DNA from: CAZDIO01 sp964505555 | GTDB taxonomy: Bacteria > Bdellovibrionota_C > UBA2361 > SZUA-149 > CAZDIO01 | DNA length: 24,295 nucleotides | Direction: 5' to 3' | Assembly (NCBI GenBank): GCA_964505555.1 | Contig: CAZDIO010000012.1 | Location: 1 to 24,295 of the forward strand | The notes under the pieces: model-generated | Databases searched by the model: none | The model's input: the letters and a program-made list of their open reading frames with translations, nothing else | Told to the model about the DNA's origin: nothing | In this document: piece by piece, positions 1 to 6,358 of the stretch | Position numbering within the stretch: the first letter of the stretch is position 1 | How the letters are laid out: every line of letters begins with the position of its first letter | Program-made: the position numbers and the translations under genes

Positions 1-1
1 T

Positions 2-250
2 TCTGGGAGCACAAAACTAGGAAATAATGTTGTGCTCGCTGGTCAGGTAGGGGTTGCTGATCACATTGTTATCGGAAACAATGTCCGCGCCGCTGCACGA
101 AGTGGAATTACTCGTGATATTGCAGAAAACACTGATATTGGAGGATTTCCAGCAGGGCCTTCAGATGAGTGGAGAAGACAAGCGGCGATTACAGCAAAAC
201 TTCCCGATCTCTATAAACGGCTCCAAGAGTTAGAAAAAAAGGTTTCTTAA
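2..250 (+). CDS. lpxD: LpxD C-terminal part (UDP-3-O-acylglucosamine N-acyltransferase), 5' truncated by window
   Basis: LpxD adds the second 3-hydroxyacyl chain, from acyl-ACP, to UDP-3-O-acylglucosamine in lipid A synthesis. It is a cytoplasmic trimer. Only the last 82 residues are here, open at the left edge in frame 2. The first part shows left-handed beta-helix hexapeptide periodicity (LGNNVVLAGQVGV, then IVIGNNVRAAARSGI). It is followed by the family's usual C-terminal end: a Pro-rich turn (GGFPAGP), a WRRQAA segment and a closing helix LPDLYKRLQELEKK. The catalytic His and the N-terminal uridine-binding domain would lie upstream, outside the window. The stop is 1 nt before the next gene, so the two are probably co-transcribed. 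The call is firm; LpxA is less likely because its C-terminal helical domain is larger. Confidence 0.9.
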   Translation, partial: SGSTKLGNNVVLAGQVGVADHIVIGNNVRAAARSGITRDIAENTDIGGFPAGPSDEWRRQAAITAKLPDLYKRLQELEKKVS

Positions 251-251
251 G

Positions 252-1445
252 ATGTTTCTCCATAATCGGTTTTTTTGTGCGTTCGCTGTGATCTTTCCGA
301 TCTTCTGTGGCGGATGCTCAAAATCAGCAGAGACTGCTCAGGAAGCAAAACCACTCTATGAGGCACCCCTCAGTAGCGATCTCGAACTTCTTGATCGCGC
401 CATGAGTAATTACGATCGTGAATATTACACCGTTTCCCGCGAAGCCTGGACAGAACTCCTTACTGGATACCCCACAAGTTACTATGCAACTCTTGCCGAA
501 CTAAAGATTGCTGACAGTCATTTCTACGCTACCGAATACGACGAAGCGCTCATTGCCTATGAAGAATTTCTTCGTCTTCATCGAGGACATGAAGCAGTTC
601 CCTACGTGCTCTTTCAGATTGCAAATACCCATTTGCAACGGTATCGAGGCACAAAACGAGATCAAACACCGCTTCGTGCGGCAATGACAAGTTTTTCAAA
701 GCTTCTTGAACAATACCCAACGAACCTCTACGGTGCGATTAGTAGAGAAAAGATTAAAGAGTGTCGTGAGCTTCTTGCGGAATATGAAGCGTTTGTAGTT
801 GAGTTTTATCATAAGCAAGGTATGGAAGAGGCTTCTCTTCACCGTAAGCAACGGCTCCAAGAGGAGTATCCAGAAAGTGTAGCACTCATGCAGATAGGCG
901 CAAATGAAGATGCTCTGGAGACCGAAGTGCACGAACAACAAAATGTCCTGGTATCAGAAGAAGCAAAAAAATATCTCCTTCCCAAAGTCCCTGTTGTTAC
1001 CTTGGGTCAGTCACTAGGCAAAGGAAGCTCCGAGAAAACAGAACCGACAACCGACATTGTTGTTGCAAAACTCGATAATCCTGCTCTCAGTAGTTCCCCG
1101 GAAGAGAACACTCCAAAATCTGAAAGCGAATTGCTGCATGTATCGTGTGAAGCTGGTGAGGATTTCTCTATCTTTACTGCATATCTAAAACACCCGATGA
1201 GCGCAGAACGTCCTGTATCGCTTGAGAACCTCTGGCAAGTTACCTTAAAGCCACGAAACGATTATCTCCACACGACAGAGAATAAATCTCTCGATTGTGA
1301 GGCCGGAAATGCTTCGATATCGATCTCTCAAAGTGCAAAAAATCAACTCATTGAAGCATCTCTCTCTTTACCGGATCCATCAGCGGTAAGGTTTTTCTTA
1401 CTCGATCGTCCGAGCCGAGCAGTCTTTTTAATCTCCAAACAGTAA
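252..1445 (+). CDS. bamD: BamD-like outer-membrane assembly lipoprotein with extended C-terminus
   Basis: BamD is the TPR lipoprotein of the BAM complex, which inserts beta-barrel proteins into the outer membrane from the periplasm. The 397-residue product starts with a hydrophobic signal (residues 7-21) ending in an atypical lipobox, FCGGC, with Cys22 as the probable lipidated residue. TPR helices span about 50-210. The BamD hallmark is clear: RDQT (136-139), then LLEQYPTNLYGA, then LLAEYEAFVVEFYHK and an EEYPES turn. Typical BamD is about 240-280 residues, so residues 211-397 are extra. They form a Ser/Glu-rich linker (about 215-295) and a beta-rich tail ending in LLDRPSRAVFLI, which faintly recalls an AMIN-domain strand. 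ATG lies 1 nt after the lpxD stop. The BamD assignment is good; the tail function is unknown. Confidence 0.8.
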   Translation: MFLHNRFFCAFAVIFPIFCGGCSKSAETAQEAKPLYEAPLSSDLELLDRAMSNYDREYYTVSREAWTELLTGYPTSYYATLAELKIADSHFYATEYDEALIAYEEFLRLHRGHEAVPYVLFQIANTHLQRYRGTKRDQTPLRAAMTSFSKLLEQYPTNLYGAISREKIKECRELLAEYEAFVVEFYHKQGMEEASLHRKQRLQEEYPESVALMQIGANEDALETEVHEQQNVLVSEEAKKYLLPKVPVVTLGQSLGKGSSEKTEPTTDIVVAKLDNPALSSSPEENTPKSESELLHVSCEAGEDFSIFTAYLKHPMSAERPVSLENLWQVTLKPRNDYLHTTENKSLDCEAGNASISISQSAKNQLIEASLSLPDPSAVRFFLLDRPSRAVFLISKQ

Positions 1446-1664
1446 TCCTTCTCTCGTGCGCTTTCTCACACTTTAGTCTTTAAAGACCGATTAACAGTTA
1501 TCTATCTTTTTAAAATACGTAATAAATGCAAATAGTTATAAATTCTGCGTGAGGGTAGTTGCTTTTTCTAAATTATGCAGTTAAATCATGAAACAGTTCA
1601 GTTATCGGGACTTAGAGGTCAGTTAGCTCTAATTAACAACTTTTAGCTAAAGTGGATTATTTCT
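1446..1664 (+). promoter_or_regulatory. AT-rich leader of the Rrf2 gene with 21-bp phased CAGTTA motifs
   Basis: This 219-bp gap has a perfect 12-bp palindrome GTCTTTAAAGAC at 1476-1487. CAGTTA motifs occur at 1495, 1578, 1599, 1620 and, just inside the gene, 1669. The three at 1578, 1599 and 1620 are spaced exactly 21 bp apart, and a CAGTTC sits at 1594. TTAGCT at 1623-1628 recurs as the palindrome TTAGCTAA at 1643-1650. No convincing -35/-10 pair was found. Rrf2 regulators commonly repress their own promoters, so an operator here is plausible, but that is inference. Confidence 0.4.
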
Positions 1665-2150
1665 ATGGCAGTTAAGCTTTCAAGAGAAGAACAGTACGGG
1701 ATTATGGCTCTCGTTGATCTGGCTTACAACTTAAACGGTGGTCCAGCCCAGGTTCGACAGATCGCAAAAAGACAGCGCATTCCGCAGCGATTTCTTGAGC
1801 AAATTTTTGCGAAACTCCGCCAAGCTGAGGTCGTAACCGGAAAGCGCGGCCCAAGAGGTGGATATTCCCTTGCCAAGAATCCAAAAGAGATAAAGCTTGA
1901 AGAGGTAATGCGGGCACTCCGTCCACGCCTTCAAGAGGATGAACGAACTGATGCTCCTCCCCTTGCAGAACTTATCGATACCGTATGGTCGGAGATCGAA
2001 GGATCTTTCCAATCAACGTTACGAGATGTTTCGCTAGAAAATCTCTGCGATCGAGCAAAACAACTGGGAATTAAGGATGAGATAGTTACTGACAGTAGTA
2101 ACGAAGGCCCATCGATGTCCGCAGTAGTAGCTTCGATGCTTCATAACTAG
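1665..2150 (+). CDS. Rrf2-family transcriptional regulator without the Fe-S cysteine triad
   Basis: A 161-residue DNA-binding regulator of the Rrf2 family (IscR, NsrR, CymR). The N-terminal winged helix covers residues 1-85: a first helix (SREEQYGIMALVDLA), a recognition region (QIAKRQRIPQRFLEQIF) and the family's wing (GKRGPRGGYSLAK, 59-71), then a dimerisation helix. IscR and NsrR ligate Fe-S with three clustered cysteines after about residue 90. This protein has only Cys128, so it is not a classic cluster sensor. CymR, which regulates cysteine metabolism through a protein partner, likewise lacks the triad. The downstream sulfur-transfer genes fit a sulfur-related role, but a repeat separates them and co-regulation is inferred. 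The ATG has a weak ribosome-binding site. Confidence 0.85.
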   Translation: MAVKLSREEQYGIMALVDLAYNLNGGPAQVRQIAKRQRIPQRFLEQIFAKLRQAEVVTGKRGPRGGYSLAKNPKEIKLEEVMRALRPRLQEDERTDAPPLAELIDTVWSEIEGSFQSTLRDVSLENLCDRAKQLGIKDEIVTDSSNEGPSMSAVVASMLHN

Positions 2151-2202
2151 AAAGTAATCTCAATCTCTCTAAGAGCTTCTAACAAAACAAATAGCCCTTT
2201 CC

Positions 2203-2302
2203 TGTCGTTGCGAGCGAAGCGAAGCAATCTCATACTACAAATAAGGGTTCGAGATTGCTTCGCGGAGTTTACCCAGAGCGCAGCGTGGGGCTCGCAACGA
2301 CA
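2203..2302. repeat. Palindromic repeat family A, copy 1
   Basis: This 100-bp element sits in the 286-bp gap between the Rrf2 gene and the thiF-like gene. The left arm (2203-2231) runs TGTCGTTGCGAGC then GAAGCGAAGCAATCTC. It pairs with GAGATTGCTTCGC (2251-2263) and GCTCGCAACGACA (2290-2302). A 26-nt stretch that pairs with nothing on the left arm (2264-2289) separates the two right-arm blocks, so the folded form has an asymmetric side loop. Copies 2 and 3 are at 18451 and 24228. It resembles REP/MITE-like repeats seen in many bacterial genomes. It codes for nothing and may act as a transcription barrier. Confidence 0.9.
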
Positions 2303-2380
2303 GATAAGTTCGGTACATATAAACTAGTAATCGTTATTCACGCCTTAGCGGGTGTTGGGTTCCTGTTTTGCCATCGTTGT

Positions 2381-2400
2381 GTCCTTATTCTATGAAGGAC
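2381..2400. promoter_or_regulatory. Small hairpin upstream of the E1-TusA gene
   Basis: GTCCTT (2381-2386) and AAGGAC (2395-2400) form a 6-bp stem with an 8-nt loop, 36 nt before the GTG start of the E1-like gene. No U-tract follows, so it is not a typical terminator. It could be a leader structure or a protein site. The rest of 2303-2436 shows nothing else recognisable. Confidence 0.25.
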
Positions 2401-2436
2401 ATGAAGAGCAGAAAAACCATGCCTTGAGTTTTAGAT

Positions 2437-3393
2437 GTGGATAAACAACAACTCCCAAAAAAATTAGCGGTCATTGGCGCTGGTGGTCTTGGCCATGCGG
2501 CGCTGTGGGGAATCACCACAAGCTGGCCAGAAGGGGTGTTTCTGGAGATCGATATCTTTGATGACGAACAAGTTGAACTTTCAAACCTCAACCGGCAAGT
2601 TCTCTTTACCGAAAAAGATATAGGAAAAAAGAAGACAACAAGAGTAGCTCAAAGCTTAACCAAGCTCTCTCCCAATCCCGCCATTACCTACCAAACTCAT
2701 TTAGAGAGGATCTCTTCATCAAACATCGCTCAAGCTCTCAAGGGAGTGGAATTTGTTATTGATGCCACGGATTCTACAGAAACAAAATTTCTCATTAACG
2801 ACCATTGTATCAAAACCCAAACGCCTTTCTGCTACGCCGGAGTTCTGGGACGAAGCGGTCAACTACTCTCCGTTCCTGCAGATCGTAGACACGTTGGATG
2901 TCTTCGTTGTTTATTTGGAGAGGTTACAAAAGAGGATTTTACAACGATTCATACGAGTTGCCGAGAGGGTGGAATTGTTGGTGCGGTATGTGGGGAGATC
3001 GGATTTCTCCAAGCTGAAGAAGCGCTTCTTACCCTCTTACATACTGGCCGAGAGCATTCCCTTCTTACCCGATTTTCTCTTGATACCCTTGAGCATGTTA
3101 CTTCTGTCGTGCATCCAAGCAGTGATTGCTCGTTAGGATGTGGGAGCAACGCTCAGATTCTCCACTTAGATCTGACTGATAAACGGTGCCCCATGACGTT
3201 TGTATATACAAAACTTGCCGTAGAAAAGCTGAAGACTAACCAGAAATTACACCTCTGTTTTGATTCAGAAGAAACGCTCATGAATGTTAGCGCCTCCTGC
3301 AAAGAGGAGGGATTTATCACAGAGATTACAAATCCTGGTTCCACAAACCAGTGGAGCATGCTTGTTTCAGGAGCTTCTAAAGAGGAGAAATAA
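2437..3393 (+). CDS. E1-like (ThiF/MoeB/HesA) adenylyltransferase fused to a C-terminal TusA domain
   Basis: E1-like enzymes adenylate the C-terminus of a ubiquitin-fold sulfur carrier (MoaD, ThiS) for sulfur transfer. The Rossmann domain has the ATP loop GAGGLG (14-19), ribose Asp42, the SNLNRQ motif with Arg53, Lys66 and metal-binding Asp112 in IDATDS. Zinc cysteines are C155xxC158 and C231xxxC235. Cys175 matches the MoeB/ThiF transfer-cysteine position. Residues 243-312 form a TusA-type domain, LDLTDKRCPM with Cys251 as the persulfide cysteine. The protein starts 7 residues before the first beta strand, so the N-terminal RYxRQ helix usual in MoeB is missing. An in-frame stop at 2425 with no alternative start leaves GTG 2437, so this is not a misplaced start. 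The next gene overlaps its stop by 1 nt. Substrate unknown; no ThiS/MoaD gene is nearby. Confidence 0.88.
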   Translation: MDKQQLPKKLAVIGAGGLGHAALWGITTSWPEGVFLEIDIFDDEQVELSNLNRQVLFTEKDIGKKKTTRVAQSLTKLSPNPAITYQTHLERISSSNIAQALKGVEFVIDATDSTETKFLINDHCIKTQTPFCYAGVLGRSGQLLSVPADRRHVGCLRCLFGEVTKEDFTTIHTSCREGGIVGAVCGEIGFLQAEEALLTLLHTGREHSLLTRFSLDTLEHVTSVVHPSSDCSLGCGSNAQILHLDLTDKRCPMTFVYTKLAVEKLKTNQKLHLCFDSEETLMNVSASCKEEGFITEITNPGSTNQWSMLVSGASKEEK

Positions 3394-3911
3394 TGGCTGC
3401 GGAAGTTCTTACAACCTCTGAAATTGACCGCTATCAACGGCAACTTATTCTTCGAGGGTGGTCAAGTGAGTTCCAATCTTCTCTAAAATCTCTCACGGTG
3501 CTCATTCCCGCACAGTATCCTTCGCTATGCTTCTATCTCCTCGGTGCGGGTGTGGGAAATATTCTCATCTCTGGAGAGCCTTCAAAGCATGAGCTCCTCC
3601 ATGCACGGCAGTTAAATTCCATAAGTAATATCGAAATTTACAAACACGCACTTACGAACAGGGTTCATTATGCGGTGTTTTCTAGCAGGAAAGAAGAGAG
3701 TCACTTCCCAGAAGAAAACTACCATACAGGCTTTGCAGCCTCACTTACTGTTGAACCAAATTCTGTAATACTTTTACGAAGATCTCCTCAGCCAGAATCT
3801 CTCACTTATAGATCCCCTACCTTCACGACACTTACGAAACATCTTCCATGCGGGACCTTTTTGGCCTCAATCATTATTGAGGATACTCGTAGGCTCACAT
3901 CTGTTTCGTAA
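3393..3911 (+). CDS. Degenerate E1-like subunit (pseudo-ThiF/MoeB)
   Basis: A 172-residue protein aligning by eye to MoeB/ThiF but stripped of catalytic parts. Residues 7-35 match the MoeB N-terminal helix (IDRYQRQLILRGW). Arg16 matches MoeB Arg14, which in the MoeB dimer reaches the ATP of the other subunit. The first strand follows (LTVLIP), but the glycine loop is replaced by PAQYPS (39-44). YLLGAGVGNILIS matches the next helix and strand with the ribose Asp lost. There is no metal-site Asp and no CxxC pairs. The last part (CGTFLASIIIEDTRRL) resembles the closing E1 helix. The ATG overlaps the preceding stop (TAATG) behind AGGAG at 3383-3387, implying coupled translation and probably a stable complex. 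I infer a non-catalytic partner, as in heterodimeric eukaryotic E1s. The 3' end overlaps the opposing GNAT gene by 17 nt. Confidence 0.7.
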   Translation: MAAEVLTTSEIDRYQRQLILRGWSSEFQSSLKSLTVLIPAQYPSLCFYLLGAGVGNILISGEPSKHELLHARQLNSISNIEIYKHALTNRVHYAVFSSRKEESHFPEENYHTGFAASLTVEPNSVILLRRSPQPESLTYRSPTFTTLTKHLPCGTFLASIIIEDTRRLTSVS

Positions 3912-4716
3912 AGAGATATTCGCCAACCCCCTCACTTTCTCGGTAACGAAACCCCGTAATGGCGTAGTTACCATCTAATAGTTCCGAACTTACTTTCCGC
4001 ATCACTTCATACCAGGTGAGTGCAAGAGTGGGATCTGTCTTTCGCATTTCAAGGTGCGAAAGTGGGATGGGACATAAAAAATGAGCACTTTTTGAGCGCA
4101 ACAGATCTACTTTTACTACCGGGATGTTTTTATTGATCTCAATGACCTCAGGAGCGTCTGCTGGAAACTCTTTATTCATATTCGCTCCAACTAAATCCCA
4201 TGTTACCTCGAAGCGATCAGAAGGCATATTGTGATAAAATTCGGACTTCATTTGCCCATACTCTTCGGGACAGAATTTGAAAATCCTTGCTTTGAGCTTT
4301 TCAAGATTAAAGTATGCGTTTGTGGCAAGCAACGGATCAAATGTCCAACGAATAACAGTCACGCCGCTCTCAAGAGCGAGTTTTCTTTGAAACTGCTTTA
4401 AACGATACCCTATGGAGTGTCGCTGATACTCCGGATCTACCCCCACGATATGAGAGAGGAGAAATCGTTCCTGCCTTTTTTTATCAAACGCCGCTAATGC
4501 AAAAACAAACCCGACAAGCTTCTCTTCATCAACAAAGGCACCAAGCACCTGACCACCAGACTTCTCCACCGCACGCATTAAACGGGGCACTACTTCGGTC
4601 TGATCAAACCCGAAGATCTTTTCTTGAAGTCGTGTAACTTTTACAAAATCACGAACATCGGTAAGTGTTTTAAGTTCGATTTCCAACGATGGATTATCAG
4701 CCTGATTAATAAACAT
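3895..4716 (-). CDS. GNAT-superfamily acetyltransferase (COG3375-like)
   Basis: A predicted cytoplasmic N-acyltransferase using an acyl-CoA donor; its acceptor is unknown. The 273-residue product has a GNAT core in about residues 12-140. Strand beta4 (LLSHIVGVDPEYQ) leads into the CoA-pyrophosphate loop QRHSIGYRLKQFQ (98-110), where Ser101 replaces the usual glycine of QxxGxG/A. RWTFDPLLATNAYFNLEKL (123-141) is the signature I associate with the COG3375 group of uncharacterised acetyltransferases. Residues 180-273 form a C-terminal extension characteristic of that group. It is the last gene of the minus-strand run and ends convergently with a 17-nt overlap on the pseudo-E1 gene. ATG at 4716 is the first in-frame start. 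Family call good, function open. Confidence 0.8.
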   Translation of the reverse strand: MFINQADNPSLEIELKTLTDVRDFVKVTRLQEKIFGFDQTEVVPRLMRAVEKSGGQVLGAFVDEEKLVGFVFALAAFDKKRQERFLLSHIVGVDPEYQRHSIGYRLKQFQRKLALESGVTVIRWTFDPLLATNAYFNLEKLKARIFKFCPEEYGQMKSEFYHNMPSDRFEVTWDLVGANMNKEFPADAPEVIEINKNIPVVKVDLLRSKSAHFLCPIPLSHLEMRKTDPTLALTWYEVMRKVSSELLDGNYAITGFRYRESEGVGEYLFTKQM

Positions 4717-4754
4717 CTGATTAACAAATATAGTGCGCTGATGCTCTAAAAATG

Positions 4755-4801
4755 GTGACCTGAAGGAATCAATCGATCCTTGAACTAACCCCTGAGGTCA
4801 C
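4755..4801. promoter_or_regulatory. Nested inverted repeat between the orphan gene and the GNAT gene
   Basis: GTGACCT (4755-4761) pairs with AGGTCAC (4795-4801), and inside it AAGGA (4763-4767) pairs with TCCTT (4777-4781). The structure lies in the 143-bp gap downstream of the 420-residue gene and upstream of the GNAT start, both on the minus strand. No T-run follows on the minus strand, so intrinsic termination is not supported. A protein-binding site or attenuating leader is possible. Confidence 0.3.
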
Positions 4802-4859
4802 GCGGTTTAAGTGCTGTTCACTACCCCCCTGCCGCGGTCTTTCGGTATACCTCCCTTCT

Positions 4860-6122
4860 CTAAAAGTCAATGCCCGGAACAATATGGTTCCGCGGATCGT
4901 AGGCTTCTTTGATCTCCTTTGGGGAAACAAAGAATGCTATCCCAATTTCGACCAGGCTTTGCCTTACAGTCTCCGCCACCAGATCGTAATAGTCCGGGTA
5001 CACTTCATCTCGGAGTTTTTGTCGTGCCGATTCACTTGCCTCTGCCTCGGGCTCGAGTTTTGCTTTTTTCCTTCCCAATGCAGTAAATTCTAATGGGGCT
5101 AAGGTATCTGCGCTAAACACTAAAGGAAATGCCCGCTGAATAACCCGAATGTCTCGCAAAATGCTCTCGATTCGACCTACCCAGCGCTTTCGCCGAGCGT
5201 AGCTGCGATCTTCTTCCCGGCGCCGGTTGAAGTTTCGGTATATCGTTTGGATCAACATCCCGTAACTTCTTGGTCCATGGAGGAGAACCCTCGGTTCGTC
5301 GTTTACCTGGTACGGACTGACCCGCGAGATCGGACTATCCAGGTCGGGAAGGAACGGATAATCGCTATAGAGAGATCCTATCCCCTTTGCGATCTCGGGT
5401 ATCTCTTCCAACAACAGGTCAAACGCCGCCTCACAAGTGCGACTCTCATCACCTCCCTTTTCGAGTGCTGTGGTTCCGGTTTTTTTCTTAAGCTCCTCGA
5501 GACTTTTGTATCGAGTTGCTCCCAGCTTAAGAAGAATTGCAGATGGATTCCCCTGCCGCCTTTTCTTAAGGCTCACCGCCATAAAGGCAGTTTGAAAAGC
5601 TCCATACATTGAATACCGTTTCGCAATCCGCTGGAACGTACTGTCAAAAGTCGGGTTTCCCATACAACCAGTATCAAAGGAAATTGTGGGCACCGCCGTT
5701 GCACCTCCCTTGAGGAGCTCTCGTTCCATACGCTTTGCTACAGCATAGTGTCGAGCTGCTTGCATCCGAACTTGATCGGGACAGACCATCCGAGCCAACA
5801 ATGGATTCATCGGAGCAATACGCATCGCAATGAGGTACTCTATTTGGTCAAAGGGAATTCCCATCTCCCGTGCAAGCACTATCGCCTGTGCTGGCTGAAC
5901 CAATGCTTGATACGGCACCCCACGCGAGATGCGGTGGCTGTTTCCTGTACTGCGAATCACTAAAAGATAAATTTGGGAAGCATCAAGGAAGCTGAATCTC
6001 TCAACCCTTTGAAGCACTTGATTGGTAATCGGTTGAGAGAAGATCGGATGCCCATCCACATGGAAACCAGTAAGGCCGCTCACCGTTTGCAGAAGTGAGT
6101 GGCCGGCTTTACGAATAACCAT
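4860..6122 (-). CDS. Conserved-looking hypothetical protein, 420 residues, no recognised family
   Basis: I do not recognise this protein. It is predicted to be soluble: no signal peptide and no hydrophobic run long enough for a membrane segment. The N-terminal half is mixed helical with GVPYQALVQPAQAIVLARE (68-86) and a Cys/Gly segment SFDTGCMGNPTF (about 148-159). The middle has a conserved-looking Pro/Asp loop, SDYPFLPDLDSPISRV. Then comes a very basic stretch, NFNRRREEDRSYARRKRW, a Lys/Glu-rich linker and a C-terminal helical part ending NHIVPGIDF. The basic stretch could bind nucleic acid, but that is only a possibility. The ATG is strongly supported by AAAGGAG (plus-strand 6130-6136) with a 7-nt spacer, the best ribosome-binding site on the minus strand here. 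It has its own 236-bp leader. Confidence 0.8.
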   Translation of the reverse strand: MVIRKAGHSLLQTVSGLTGFHVDGHPIFSQPITNQVLQRVERFSFLDASQIYLLVIRSTGNSHRISRGVPYQALVQPAQAIVLAREMGIPFDQIEYLIAMRIAPMNPLLARMVCPDQVRMQAARHYAVAKRMERELLKGGATAVPTISFDTGCMGNPTFDSTFQRIAKRYSMYGAFQTAFMAVSLKKRRQGNPSAILLKLGATRYKSLEELKKKTGTTALEKGGDESRTCEAAFDLLLEEIPEIAKGIGSLYSDYPFLPDLDSPISRVSPYQVNDEPRVLLHGPRSYGMLIQTIYRNFNRRREEDRSYARRKRWVGRIESILRDIRVIQRAFPLVFSADTLAPLEFTALGRKKAKLEPEAEASESARQKLRDEVYPDYYDLVAETVRQSLVEIGIAFFVSPKEIKEAYDPRNHIVPGIDF

Positions 6123-6358
6123 CGACCATCTCCTTTCAAAAACAAACAGTGAACTTACCCCAGAAACCTCACCGCTTGCCTCTCGGCAAAGCGTAAACCT
6201 TTCGGATGATTCCTCTCAGGCCCAAACACACGTAATTCTATGTGATCGGACCTAAGAAATACCTCTTCTACCCACATTCAAATGTAGTCACCAAATATTG
6301 CGAGCTTTTAAACTACACTCACATCGCTATTTACTGTTCGTTGGAAACGTTTTTACAC
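6123..6358 (-). promoter_or_regulatory. Leader of the 420-residue gene with strong RBS and a hairpin
   Basis: On the minus strand a near-perfect Shine-Dalgarno AAAGGAG (complement of 6130-6136) lies 7 nt from the ATG. About 50 nt upstream of the ATG, CGCTTGCC (6173-6180) and GGCAAAGCG (6185-6193) form an 8-bp stem with one bulged base and a 4-nt loop. No convincing sigma70 pair was found, nor an intrinsic terminator for the histidine kinase gene that ends at 6359. Confidence 0.35.

Noticed and set aside
696..941. Antisense open frame inside the BamD-like gene
   Set aside because: Low-complexity shadow of a well-identified gene with no start signal or family.
2203..2302. Family A repeat considered as part of a CRISPR array
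   Set aside because: Copies are thousands of bases apart and are single long palindromes, not short regular repeats with spacers; no cas gene is present.
2392..2427. Eleven-codon frame (MKDMKSRKTMP) before the E1-TusA gene, considered as a leader peptide
   Set aside because: No ribosome-binding site, no codon run typical of attenuation, and it ends before the GTG with no terminator structure following.
3393..3911. Pseudo-E1 gene considered as a frameshifted remnant of a full E1 gene
   Set aside because: It has a strong ribosome-binding site, a stop-start overlap and an intact frame with both E1 N- and C-terminal segments retained, which fits a maintained protein better than decay.
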